From the NCBI RefSeq assembly GCF_028640845.1, contig NC_080539.1:369627233-369691232 (forward strand): DNA of 64,000 nucleotides, in the 5' to 3' direction. The notes under the pieces were generated by a model, which made no database searches, was not told the origin of the DNA, and saw only the letters and a list, made by a program, of their open reading frames with translations. Below, one piece after another: positions 1 through 9,829 of the stretch. Positions within the stretch are counted from its first letter, which is position 1. Each line of letters starts with the position of its first letter. The translations under genes and the position numbers were made by a program. The DNA comes from Ahaetulla prasina. Lineage: Eukaryota > Chordata > Lepidosauria > Squamata > Colubridae.

Positions 1-11
1 GATTCCGTGTC

Positions 12-43
12 CAATACACACACACACACACACACACACACAC
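12..43. repeat. (CA)n microsatellite
   Basis: Uninterrupted CA dinucleotide repeat. The following bases to about 350 are AT-rich sequence in which I recognise no gene. From about 352 to 425 a degraded fragment of the TA-flanked MITE begins (gtccctgacttacgacc). Confidence 0.9.
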
Positions 44-671
44 GGCAGGGGGCAAAAAGGAAGTTAATATTTCCATAAAAATTTTGCTTTTGCACAAAAC
101 ACAGGAATTCGGATTTTCTCTCCGCTGCATCGCCATTTTCAGCTTCATAAAGATCGACGAACGCAGAAGCAAAGACAGGAGCAGAAATCCATAGCAGATT
201 TAAACCGAGCCGTTCACCAAAAAAAAAAAACAACCCAGCCAGCTTAATCTGTGAAAGCAATCGACTTGCTATTATTATTATATTTATAAAGTATTTATTG
301 CATTTATAGAGAATCCTGATTTTTGTTCAGGAGCTCAAGGCAGCATACATGCAGGAAGTCCCTGACTTACGACCATATTTCAGAGCAGAATTTCCATTGC
401 TAAGCAGAGCAATTGTTAGAGCAAGACTAGAATTCCTGGTCTCCTGGTGATTGCCCCAGTCACCCAGTTGGCTTTTGTCCCTAAAGCAGGACTAGAACTC
501 CCGGTCTCCTGGTGATTGGCCCAAAGTCTCCCAGTTGGCTTTTGTCCCCAAGGCGGGACTAGAACTCCTGGTCTCCTGGTGATTGGCCCAAAGTCTCCCA
601 GTTGGCTTTTGTCCCTAAGGCAGGACTAGCACTCCCTGTCTCCTGGTGATTGGCCCAAAGTCTCCCAGCTG

Positions 672-1560
672 CAGGGATGGGATTCTACCGGTTCAGACCG
701 GTTCTGTTGTGTCTCGCTCGCTCCCCCCGCCGCAGCCGGGCCCCTCTTATCTCCTGCTGGACGCTGATAGTTCGGAAGTATGTCCTGGCATGCCTCCAGG
801 CCCCAGCCCTGGCACCATGCCCGGACAGGCCGAGCAAGACGAAGGGCCTGGCGTGCCTTCAGCCCCCAGTCCTGGCACCATGCCCAGGCAAACGGAGCAA
901 CTAAACCCCTCCCCCACAGCATGTGAGCCTGAAGAATGTGAAGCCAGTCATGAGCTCAGATTACCAACAGCTGGAGGCTGGAGAGATCCTCGCTTCCGGA
1001 GAGGCGACGTCAGCAAAAGGAAGGGAGGGGCAGGCCTGAATAAGTGCTGAGTCATGGAGCCACACCCCATGGCCTATACAAAGGACCTGCTTTCTGGCAT
1101 TCTCTGAGTCAGGCAAAGTCTAATTTGGATTGCTGAAGTCACTTTCTGGTCTCCTGCCTGCCTTGAGAACTCTGATAGGACTTTGGCAGAGCTGCAGAGG
1201 CAAGCCTGATACGGACTTCCCCGACCCGGCCGGCAGCGGAGGAGTGGGACACGACAGGTTCGGGGAAACCGGTAGCTCCAACAATCAGCTGGGAGCGAAC
1301 TGGTTCGCTCTGATGATCAGCTGGGCCTGTCCATCCGCCTTTGTGCTTTACTGTCCTATATCTTCTCAGCTGATTTGCCCTGCAGAATGGATTGCCGCGC
1401 CTCAGCTGTGTTACTCCCCAGCAGTAACGCGGAAGGTAAGTTTTTATAAAATTGCGCATGCGTGCGCAGCGCGCGTCAGGTGCGCGTGCGTGTGGGGAAG
1501 CGCACACAGGGAGCGCGTGATCACCGCACCGGATGTTAAACCGTCAGGATCCCACCACTG
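672..1560. mobile_element. hAT-type nonautonomous DNA transposon, carrying a nested solo LTR
   Basis: Termini are cagggatggg at the left and cccaccactg at the right, so they are inverted. They are flanked by 8-bp target duplications cccagctg (664-671) and cccaactg (1561-1568), which differ by one base. An 8-bp duplication is the hallmark of the hAT superfamily. A 552-bp LTR at 705-1256 lies inside it. Without the LTR the element is about 330 bp and has no coding capacity. It belongs to the gtgggattc...accggttc family that recurs in this window. Confidence 0.8.
705..1256 (+). mobile_element. Solo LTR, family A
   Basis: Starts TGTTGTGTCTCG and ends GACACGACA, giving short inverted ends. It is flanked by a perfect 5-bp target duplication GGTTC (700-704 and 1257-1261). 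The TATA region reads cctatacaaagg, a mutated form of the cctatataaagg seen in sister copies. No retroviral internal region is attached, so this is a solo LTR left by LTR-LTR recombination. It is nested in a hAT element and so is younger than it. Confidence 0.88.
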
Positions 1561-1984
1561 CCCAACTGGCTTTTGTCCCTCCAAGGCAGGACTAGAACTC
1601 CCAGTCTCCTGGTGATTGTCCCAAAGTCACCCAGCCGGCTTTTTGCCCCTAAGGCAGGACTAGAACTCCCAATCTACTGGTGATGGGCACAAAATCAACC
1701 AGAACTAGAACTTACAGACCCCGGTGTTCTAGCCGGGTGCCTTAAACTCCTAGACTAGACCAAACTCCTCCATTCTGAAGTAAGAGTACCTGTTCTGTCT
1801 CCGTCCTCACTTTGGAGTAACAAGATGGCCTACAGCCAGTGGATACACGGCTCCTATCAGTCCTGGCCGAGAAAACGCAGCTGCCTGCCAAAAAGTTCAA
1901 ACAGATTAAGACTTCAGCTCACTTTGACACGGTTCAGCTAATTTGCTTCCCGTGGAACTGAGAGCAGTCCCAAAACTCTTTATA

Positions 1985-2063
1985 TGTACTGTTTTCTTTG
2001 TATTTTATTCTGGCTGTGCACCGCCCTGAGTCCTTCGGGAGAAGGGCGGTATACAAATTAAAA

Positions 2064-2138
<75 letters not shown>
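1985..2138 (+). mobile_element. L2-type LINE 3' end with (ATT)n tail
   Basis: The sequence accgccctgagtccttcggg followed by agaagggcggtatac is the 3' terminus shared by the L2-like LINEs here (compare 36490-36540, whose ORF is recognisable). It runs straight into about 70 bp of (ATT)n. Upstream 1777-1984 is otherwise unassigned. Confidence 0.75.
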
Positions 2139-2140
<2 letters not shown>

Positions 2141-2142
<2 letters not shown>

Positions 2143-2438
2143 CCTGTGGGCACGAGCCCCACCCTTCCCTTTGATGACGACGCCTCTCTAATCTTCTGAA
2201 GCGCGGGTCGATCCAGGCTTGATTAGTATGATTATCAGCTGCGTCTGTAGGCTTAGCCTGAGGACGGGAGGAATCAGGGGATGTCGGCCTCATTACGTCC
2301 TCCGACTGGCCTGGTTCTGGCTCCTGGAGCTCGGCCAAAGGAATCGGTGCTCCTGAGGTAAGCCTTACCGGCCCTTCCCCCTGACTCTCAGAGTCACTTT
2401 CGGGCATGGGGCCAGATTCGGAGGCTGGAGCCACAACA
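2141..2438 (-). mobile_element. Partial LTR, family D
   Basis: Minus-strand LTR-like segment ending ccacaaca at 2438, with the serine/proline-coding-like composition and cttccctttgatgacg block seen in family A and D LTRs. Its other end is lost in the (ATT)n tract at 2067-2138. I found no target duplication. The assignment rests on similarity of layout to 22451-23085. Confidence 0.5.
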
Positions 2439-2599
2439 GTACCCCTGCACATGGAGGCTCTAGTACCCAACTTTGAGAACGCAAGAACGGCTCTGCTGGA
2501 TGCCAGCCGGAAAAAGAACCACAATCGGGCCCACACCATCCGATAAAGCATTTCTGACCGCATCTTCACGGGTTTTCTCTCTCCCTGGCCCTTAAATAC

Positions 2600-3060
2600 T
2601 TTATAAGGTAAGGCTGAGAGTAAAAGAGGCCCTGGGAGACAATTGTCCTTGTCCTTCCCCCACCCCCTTCCCCAATCCTCCTCCTTTTAAAGGGTTACTC
2701 AAATCCCAGACCTCTAATAGTTCCAAGGTTAGCTAATTATCCTCTCCAATCCTTTAGCAGTTAAGCTCTTCCTCCACGCCCACTTGCAGAATTAATTCCC
2801 TTCTCCTCCAGCCCTTTTAAGCTGTAAATCCCCCCCCCTCGCCTCCCCTCCCTCTGCCTTGGGAAAGAGCAACGCTTCCCCCTCCCTTTTTAAACTCCAC
2901 ACCCGACTCCAGATCTGCTCCCCCCCACCTTCTTCCCTGGGGGTTAAATCAATTCTCGCCCCCCCTCCCATTTCTTTCTATTCCCAGCTTCAGCCCTCCA
3001 GACCTTAATCCAATTTTCTTTCCCCAGTCCTATTAAATCAATGCACGGAACAAAGGCACT
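2600..3060. other. Pyrimidine-rich tract, no gene seen
   Basis: Strongly C/T-biased + strand with regularly scattered TTAA-containing words (gggttac, gcagttaagc, ttttaagctg, gggggttaaatc). This resembles the pyrimidine tract at 9830-11560 upstream of the promoter. No open frame with recognisable homology was found. Confidence 0.5.
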
Positions 3061-3091
3061 AGTCCTTTTGAGGCGGCCAATCCTCCCTCCT

Positions 3092-3136
<45 letters not shown>

Positions 3137-3137
3137 G
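3092..3137. repeat. Compound (CT)n(CA)n microsatellite
   Basis: About 13 CT units pass directly into about 11 CA units. Confidence 0.9.
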
Positions 3138-3319
3138 ACCAAATAACACGGTTATTGGGAGCCTTAAAAAAACAACAACGGAAGGGCCCAACCAATTCAA
3201 ATAGCTCTTGGCTGTTCAGGGGACTGCAAGCAGTCCTCGACTTACAACTGTCCATTTAGTGACTGTTCAGACTTATAACAGTTCATTTATGGTCTATAAC
3301 AGTAGACCATAACCTACTA

Positions 3320-4665
3320 CTAGATAAAGTAGAAAAATGTGGGTTAGACAGCACCACCACCAGATGGATTCGTAACTGGCTGACCAACTGCACTCAACGT
3401 GTAGTCCTCAATGGAACTGCATCTACATGGAGGGAAGTATGCAGTGTAGTACCCCAAGGCTCTGTTTTAGGCCCAGTACTCTTCAACATCTTCACCAATG
3501 ACTTGGACGAGGGGATAGATGTGGAACCATCAAATTTGCAGATGACACCAAGCTGGCAGGAATAGCCAACACTCCAGAAGATAGGCTCAAGATACAGAAA
3601 GATCTTGACAGACTTGAACATTGGGTGCTATCTAACAAAACTCACTACCTGACTCTATAGTCTTTTCTCAAAACCCCAAAACCTTCAACCAAAAACTGTC
3701 TACTATTGACCTCACCCCATTCCTAAGAGGACTATAAGGGGCGTGCATAACAGCACAAAAGTGCCTACCGTTCCTGCCCTATTGTTCTCTTTATTATAGT
3801 ATTATATGCATACTTTTACTTATACTTTTACTTATATATACTTTTTCTCTCATGATGGGTTATTGTTTATGTTGATGATTGTATATACTGTCGTGACAAA
3901 ATTAAAAAAAATGAAATTCAATAGTGAAAAAAGTAAGGTTCTCCATTTAGGCAAAACAACAACAACAAAATGCACAGGTACCGTATATTGGTACCTTGCT
4001 CAATAGTAGTACCTGTGAGAGGGATCTTGGAGTCCTAGTGGACAACCATTTAGATATGAGCCAGCAGTGTGCAGCAGCTGCCAAAAAAGCCAACACAGTT
4101 CTGGGCTGCATAAACAGAGGGATAGAATCAAGATCACTTTATAATGCCTTGGTAAGGCCACACTTGGAATATTGCATTCAGTTTTGGTCGCCACGATGTA
4201 AAAAAGATGCTGAGACTCTAGAAAGAGTGCAGAGAAGAGCAACAAAGATGATTAGAGGACTGGAGGCTAAAACATATGAAGAACGGTTGCAGGAACTGGG
4301 AATGTCTAGTTTAATGAAAAGAAGGACTAGGGGAGACATGATAGCAGTCTTCCAATATCTCAGGGGCTGCCCCAAAGAAGAGGGAGTCGGGCTGTTCACC
4401 AAAGCACCTGAGGGTAGAACAAGAAGCAATGGGTGGAAACTGGTCAAAGAAAGAAGCAACTTAGAACTAAGGAGAAATTTCCTGACAGTCAGAACAATTA
4501 ATCAGTGGAACGACTTGCCTGCAGAAGTTGTGAATGCTCCAACACTGGAAATTTTTAAGAAAATGTTGGATAGCCATTTGTCTGAAGTGGTGTAGGATTT
4601 CCTGCCTGGTCAAAGGGTTGGACTAGAAGGCCTCCAAGGTCCCTTCCAACTATGTTATTGTTATA
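3320..4665 (+). mobile_element. CR1 LINE, 5'-truncated, interrupted
   Basis: Translation between 3340 and 3600 shows CR1 reverse transcriptase blocks ([19 protein letters not shown], then a broken FADDTK region). From 3996 to 4595 an open frame encodes the CR1 C-terminus ([45 protein letters not shown]). The 3' end reads ggttggactagaaggcctcc. A foreign segment at about 3650-3905, probably another LINE tail ending gtcgtgacaaaattaaa, interrupts it between aacaaaa and aaatgaaattc. The copy is dead: it is frameshifted and interrupted. Confidence 0.85.
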
Positions 4666-4667
4666 AT

Positions 4668-5045
4668 TTAGTGACCGTTCAAAGTTCCAAGTTACCCTAA
4701 AAACAGTGACCTGGCCGGTTCTCACACTTATTGGCCATTGTGCAGCATCCCCCCGTGGTCACGTGATCAAAATCCAGACGCTTGGCCACTGATTCGTATT
4801 TATGACGGTGGCAGCGCCACAGGGTCCCCTTTTGCTTCTTCTGACAAGCAAAGTGAAACGGGGGTGGGGGGGGTAGGAGCCAGATTTGCTTAGCGGCCAA
4901 GGGACCAACTTGACCAGCAGCAGTGATTCATTTAACAACTGTGGCCAGGAAGGTTATATAATGGGGCAAAACTCGCTTCCTGCTTAGCAACAGAAATTTT
5001 GGGCTCGATTGCGGTCCTAAGTCAAGGACTACGATACCTGTATGC
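4668..5045. mobile_element. TA-flanked MITE (CAGGTAGTCCTCGACTTA family)
   Basis: Contains tagtgaccgttcaaag, tcacgtgatcaaaatccag, gcaaagtgaa and a right end related to gtcaaggactac. Full-length copies of this family have inverted ends CAGGTAGTCCTCGACTTAC and gtaagtcgaggactacctg, usually with TA outside. This one is 5'-truncated. It has no coding capacity. Confidence 0.7.
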
Positions 5046-5161
5046 TCAGAATCCCTGGCCTTACACATTGAAATAATAATATATATATAATATATATATC
5101 AATATATAATAATATATACTGATCAGTAGATAAATCAAACCTCCCCAGGATTTGCGTCCAT

Positions 5162-5715
5162 CGCAGGGGTGAAATGCTCCCGGTTCGGACCAGATCGGAT
5201 GATCCAGTAGTAATGGCGGCGGGTGGTTCGGAGAACCGGTAGCAAAAATCCCTGTCCCCCCATGCCCGCTCGCTTTCCGTTTCTTTTAAAAAATGCTTTT
5301 AAAAGGTAAAAAAAAAAGATGCTCTGACAATCACAGCTGAGCTGTACGATCCTCAGAGCCTTTTTTTTCACCTTTTAAAAGCATATTTTTACAACCTATT
5401 CTACTGAATGTTGTAAAAAATGCTTTTAAAAGGTTAAAAAAAAGGCTCCAACGATCACAGCTGAGTCGATCGTCAGAGCCTTTTTTTTTTTACTTTTAAA
5501 AGCATTTTTTTACAACCTATTCAGCTGAATAGGTTGTAAAAGAATGCTTTTAAAAGTAAAAATAAAAGATCGTGCGCCACAGCTGATCATCCCACTCCCT
5601 CACTGTTCTACTTACCCCATGCCTCTGCGTGTGCCCACGCACCTCACATTTGGTGTGTGGTGTGCACTGCGCATATGCGCAGCAAGCGAACCGATAGTAA
5701 AACCGGTTCAGATTT
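5162..5715. mobile_element. hAT-like MITE with internal stacked hairpins
   Basis: The left end caggggtgaaatgctcccgg matches the ends of the 6575-6791 element, and the right part carries accggttcagatttcacc. Between about 5280 and 5560 three inverted-repeat modules built from tgcttttaaaag / cttttaaaagca follow each other. The last is a near-perfect 66-bp palindrome centred on CAGCTG (5522-5527). Confidence 0.6.
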
Positions 5716-5862
5716 CACCAACCGGTCCAACAAGGTGGGCTTCTTCCACCCATCTTGATTTTCTGCATTGTGCTCATCACACCCAGCTGCCAACTGAACA
5801 GAACAACGCACGCATGATTGTGGGAGCCGGTGGCTTTCCGAATTCACCCAGGGATTGCAATC

Positions 5863-6566
5863 TGACTTAGGCCAACCTGGCTTATTAAACGTGCCAATTT
5901 CATTCAGTGAGATGACAGAACCGAGCGAAGTGCACTTCGTCTTTGACTTACAGCAACGCTTGAGCCCAAAACTTCTGTCGCTAAACGGGACGGTTGTTAA
6001 GTAAGTTTTGCCCCATTTTACGACCGTTCCTGCCGTTGTTAAGTCAGGGACACGATTGTTAAGCAAGTCTGGCTTCCCCATTGTTTCGCTGGCCAGAAGG
6101 TCACAAAAGGGGCCGTAATAGCTCAGGCTGTTAGAAGCCTGTTATTAGAACACAGCAACCTGCAATTACTGCAGGTTCAAGCCCGGCCCGAGGTTGACTC
6201 AGCCTTCCATCCTTTATAAGGTAGGTAAAATGAGGACCCAGATTGTTGGGGGGGGCAATAAGTTGACTTTGTAAAATATACAAATAGAATGAGACTATTG
6301 CCTTATACACTGTAAGCCGCCCTGAGTCTTCGGAGAAGGGCGGGATATAAATGTAAATAAAAAAAAAAAAAAGGCGATTTACGTAATCCCCCAAGACACG
6401 GCAACCATCATAAATGTGAGTCAGTTGCCATCTGAATTTTCATCATGTGACCACGGGGATGTTGCAACAGTCGTAAGTATGAAGAATGGTCGTAAGTCAA
6501 TTTAGCGCCGTTGTAACTTTGAACGGTCACTAAATGAACTGTCGTAAGTCAAGGGCTACCTGTACA
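5863..6566. mobile_element. TA-flanked MITE with SINE inserted
   Basis: Left part 5863-6105 (gagcccaaaacttctgtcgc, gtaagttttgccccatttta, gctggccagaaggtcac) and right part 6373-6566 (cacgtt-type words, gaacggtcactaaatgaact, cgtaagtcaagggctacctg) form one element. It is followed by TA. It is split by the SINE at 6106-6372. Confidence 0.75.
6106..6372 (+). mobile_element. tRNA-derived SINE with L2-like tail
   Basis: tRNA-like head with ggttcaagcccg as a B-box-like word, a body reading gactcagccttccatccttt and gaggacccagattg, then gccgccctgagtcttcggag and a poly(A)-rich end. The tail matches the L2-type 3' terminus, which suggests mobilisation by the L2 machinery. Other copies are at 33750-34712 and 51511-51792, and all three lie in or next to the same MITE family. 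Confidence 0.75.
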
Positions 6567-6574
6567 CCTCAGAC

Positions 6575-6791
6575 CAGGGGTGAAATCTACTTATCTTCCT
6601 TACCGGTTCGGAAGTGCATGTATGCGCAGAGAGTAAAAAACACACTACTTCCTGGTTAAAACCAGGAAGTAATGACACCCGGGCAGGTGGGCGGAGCCTC
6701 GCACCGCCATCGCTTCCAGTTCTCCGAACCGCCCTCCACGATCGCTACCGGATCGGCCGATCTGGTCCGAACCGGGAGCATTTCACCCCTG
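6575..6791. mobile_element. hAT MITE with perfect 8-bp target duplication
   Basis: Ends caggggtgaaat and atttcacccctg are exact inverted repeats. Both sides carry CCTCAGAC (6567-6574 and 6792-6799). The 217-bp interior is noncoding and contains the cggttcgga / tccgaacc words of the family. Confidence 0.9.
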
Positions 6792-6799
6792 CCTCAGAC

Positions 6800-7656
6800 T
6801 ATATTTTGGGGAATAGGATCGGTTCTTCTGAAGAAGGGTTATTAAACGAACCTTCCAATCCGATTTAATTTCTGAAACTTCCCTGCACCAACAAAAATAC
6901 ACAGCGGTTTGTGATATAGAAATCTCACGGATGCTCAATAAATCAATAAAATATAACCGAAGGAAACAAAGCATCGCCTCTGGCATGGAAAAAAATATAT
7001 AGATTCAATTCAACTTGAAAGCCCCGAGAACAAGGAGAAACAGACATCCCCTTTAAATTAGTTACTGCAGCTTGAGGACTAGAAACTTGGAAGTGACGCT
7101 GAACAAAAGTAAATCTTTTGGGGGAAAGGGGAACCGTGGGATCGCTGCAACTGCCGTAAGTACATGCCAGTTGCCAAGTGTCTGAATGTGGATCACGGTC
7201 GTAAGCATCAGAAATGGTCCGAAGTCACTTTTTTCAGTGACGTTTTACTTCAAATCGTCACTAAACGAACTATTGAAAGTCGGGGACTGCCGGTTATGTG
7301 AACCATGCTGAGCCACAGACATGCAAATTCAATGAACCAACAAAGCTTGCTTTTTCCACTCTTGGGATGTGAACAAACCACCATTCCAGAATTCAATAAC
7401 ACCCCCCTCCCCCATATAAAATGGAGCCCCCTCCAGATACAAAATTGAAAATTTTGAGGGTTCGCAAGAGGCAAATTCCCAAACTATAGGATGGGAATTG
7501 GAGGAAACCAGGGTTAGGGGGTCATTGTAAGTTCAATCACCGAATCCTCTCAGATTCAAGGAGAGGTTCTTTTGGGACTCAAATCCTGGGGGAGAGGGGT
7601 CTTTGGATACCTCCCAAACGATTTCTCCCTCAAGCTTCCCCCACAGAACCCTATTC
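6800..7656. other. Mostly unassigned DNA, no gene seen
   Basis: No recognisable coding sequence. A degraded copy of the TA-flanked MITE occupies about 7135-7300 (ggtcgtaagcatcagaaatg, gtcactaaacgaactattg). The remainder looks single-copy. Confidence 0.5.
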
Positions 7657-9340
7657 TATCCTATCTCCTTTCTCTCCCTCAGCCTTGCCCCACAGAAGCC
7701 TCCCCTATCCTATCCCCCTTCTCTCCCTCAGCCTTGCCCCACAGAAGCCTCCCCTATCCTATCCCCCTTGTCTCCCTCAGCCTTGCCCCACAGAAGCCTC
7801 CCCTATCCTATTCCCTAAAAATGTGATTAAAATAAATAAATAAATAATAATAATAAAAATATCCTATCCCCTTTCTCTCTCTCAGCCTTGCCTCATAGAA
7901 GCCTCCCCTATCCTATCCCCCTTCTCTCCTCAGCCTTGCCCCACAGAAGCCTCCCCTATCCTATCCTTCTCTCCCTCAGCCTTGCCTCATAGAAGCCTCC
8001 TATCCTATCCTTCTCTCCTCAGCCTTGCCCCACAGAAGCCTCCCTATCCTTTCCCCTTCTCTCCCTCAGCCTTGGCCCATAGAAACATCTTCTATTCTAT
8101 CTTATCCCCTTCTCTCCCTCAGCCTTGCCCCACAGAAGCCTCTTCTATCCTATCGCCTTCTCTCCCTCAGCCTTGCTCCACAGAAGCCTCCCTTATCCTA
8201 TCCCCTTCTCTCCCTCAGCCTTGCCCCACAGAAGCCTCCCCTATCCTATCCCCTTCTCTCCCTCAGCCTTGCCCCACAGAAGCCTCCCCTATCCTATCCC
8301 CTTCTCTCCCTCAGCCTTGCCCCACAGAAGCCTCCCCTATCCTATCCCCTTCTCTCCTTCAGCCTTGCCCCACAGAAGCCTCTTATATCCTATCCTCTCC
8401 CTCAGGCTTGCCCCACAGAAGCCTCCCCTATCCTATCCCCTTCTCTCCCTCAGCCTTGCCCCACAGAATCCTCCCCTATCTTCTCCCCTTCTCTCCCTCA
8501 GGCTGACCCCACAGAAGCCTCCCCTATCCTATCCCCTTCTCTCCCTCAGGCTTGCCCCACAGAAGCCTATCCTATCCTATCCCTTCTCTCCCTCAGCCTT
8601 GCCCCACAGAACCCTCCCCTAACCTGTCCCCTTTCTCTCCCTCAGCCTTGCCTCATAGAAGCCTCCCCTATCCTATTCCCTTCTCTCCCTCAGCCTTGCC
8701 CCACAGAAGCCTCCCCTATCCTATTCCCTTCTCTCCCTCAGCCTTGCCCCACAAAAGCCTCCTCTATGCTATTCCCTTCTCTCCCTCAGCCTTGCCCCAC
8801 AGAAGCCTATCCTATCCTTCTCTCCTCAGCCTTGCCCCACAGAACCTTCCCTATCCTATCCTTCTCTCCCTCAGCCTTGCCCCACAGAACCCTAACCTAT
8901 CTTATCCCCTTCTCTCCCTCAGCCTTGCCCCACAGAACCCTAACCTATCCTATCCCTTTCTCTCCCTCAGCCTTGCCCCACAGAACCCTCCCCTATCCTA
9001 TCCCCTTCTCTCCCTCAGCCTTGCCCAACAGAAGCCTATCCTATCCTATCCCTTCTCTCCCTCAGCCTTGCCCCACAGAACCGCCCCTAACCGCCCTGAG
9101 TCCCTCGGGAGATAGGGCGGTATAAAAATGTGATTAAAATAAATAAATAAATAATAATAATAAAAATATCCTATCCCCTTTCTCTCTCTCAGCCTTGCCT
9201 CATAGAAGCCTATCCTATCCTATCCCTTCTCTCCCTCAGCCTTGCCCCACAGAAGCCTCCCCTATCCTATCCCCTTCTCTAGCTCACTCTTGCCTCATAG
9301 AAGCCTCCCCTATCCTTGCCTCATAGAAGCCTATCCTATG
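7657..9340. repeat. 48-bp minisatellite (about 30 units)
   Basis: The unit ctccctcagccttgcccc / acagaagcctcccctatcc / tatccccttct repeats with a period of 48 bp and small deletions. Because 48 is divisible by 3, long + strand frames stay open (for example 8025-9125, a 16-residue proline/serine/leucine repeat). The unit has no conserved start, no homologue I recognise and frequent out-of-frame deletions, so I treat the frame as a by-product. The array is interrupted twice by the same L2-type tail (about 7817-7862 and 9088-9170). Confidence 0.9.
9088..9170 (+). mobile_element. L2-type 3' tail inside the minisatellite, with a second truncated copy at 7817-7862
   Basis: ccgccctgagtccctcggg then agggcggtataaaaatg followed by (ATAA)n and (TAA)n. 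The truncated copy at 7817-7862 shares the right-hand junction (aaaaatatcctatcccctttc) with this one. It was therefore copied along with array units and did not insert independently. Confidence 0.7.
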
Positions 9341-9829
9341 CTTGCTTCTGTGAAAGTAAAACTGAAACTCCTCTCCTCTGCTTGCATTTTGCCTTTGGAA
9401 CAGATTTCTTTTCAGCTGGAGAGGGGGAGTAGAACTCCTTAGCATCAGACTGTGTTAATAATAATATAAGAAACACTAATGGCGCTGGTGGTCATTTTGA
9501 AAAATCTTTTCTTAGTGAGCACTTAGAAGCCAAGAGGAAGATACATGGGAAATTTCAAGTTCGTAGGCATTACGGTTCTGGAGATTTTGTGATGGTGCGT
9601 ACCGTTTGGTTTCCCGCTCATTCATTAGGCTCTATTGCCGTTTTTCTCATCCTGGACCCCTTTTAAGCCATGTGTACTTCAACTCCGCTTGCGGGCTGGA
9701 GAATTCTGGGAGTTGAAATCCACATGACTTAAAGGGAGTCCAGAATGAGAAACCCTGCTTGAATAAATTTAATTTTTACCCCCTTTTTTATCCATAATTC
9801 CTTCTCATCCTCTGGACAGCTAAGAGTTA
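9341..9829. other. No gene seen; partial hairpin element at about 9640-9745
   Basis: Single-copy-looking sequence. At 9640-9745 the pair ccttttaagccatgtg / cacatgacttaaaggg with gaattctgggagttgaa matches a degenerate member of the hAT foldback family seen at 16219-16353. Confidence 0.45.

Larger units (their letters stand above)
428..1776 (-). repeat. 67-bp minisatellite derived from a tRNA-type SINE (locus 1)
   Basis: Units of about 67 bp repeat the pattern cccagttggcttttgtcc / ggactagaactcc / tctcctggtgattgg. On the minus strand each unit is the internal part of a tRNA-derived SINE (gagttctagtcc is the B-box region). A SINE head with a degraded A-box region can still be read on the minus strand near 1715-1776. 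The array is split at 671/1561 by a hAT-type insertion. The same unit is expanded independently at 19100-20340 and 45575-46335. Confidence 0.8.

Noticed and set aside
646..1050. 134-codon + strand frame rich in proline and acidic residues (similar ones at 22791-23081 and 46799-47158)
   Set aside because: These lie within solo LTRs and recur with every LTR copy in mismatched frames; no gene structure.
3996..4595. 199-codon frame that looks like a protein-coding gene
   Set aside because: It is the C-terminus of CR1 ORF2 in a truncated, interrupted LINE, not a host gene. The same applies to 33924-34499.
8025..9125. 366-codon open frame and its siblings across the 48-bp minisatellite
   Set aside because: Openness follows from a 48-bp period in C/T-rich DNA. 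All three + frames are open in places and the protein is a pure low-complexity repeat.
7657..9340. CRISPR-like array because of regular ~48-bp spacing
   Set aside because: The whole unit is conserved with no unique spacers, and the DNA is vertebrate.
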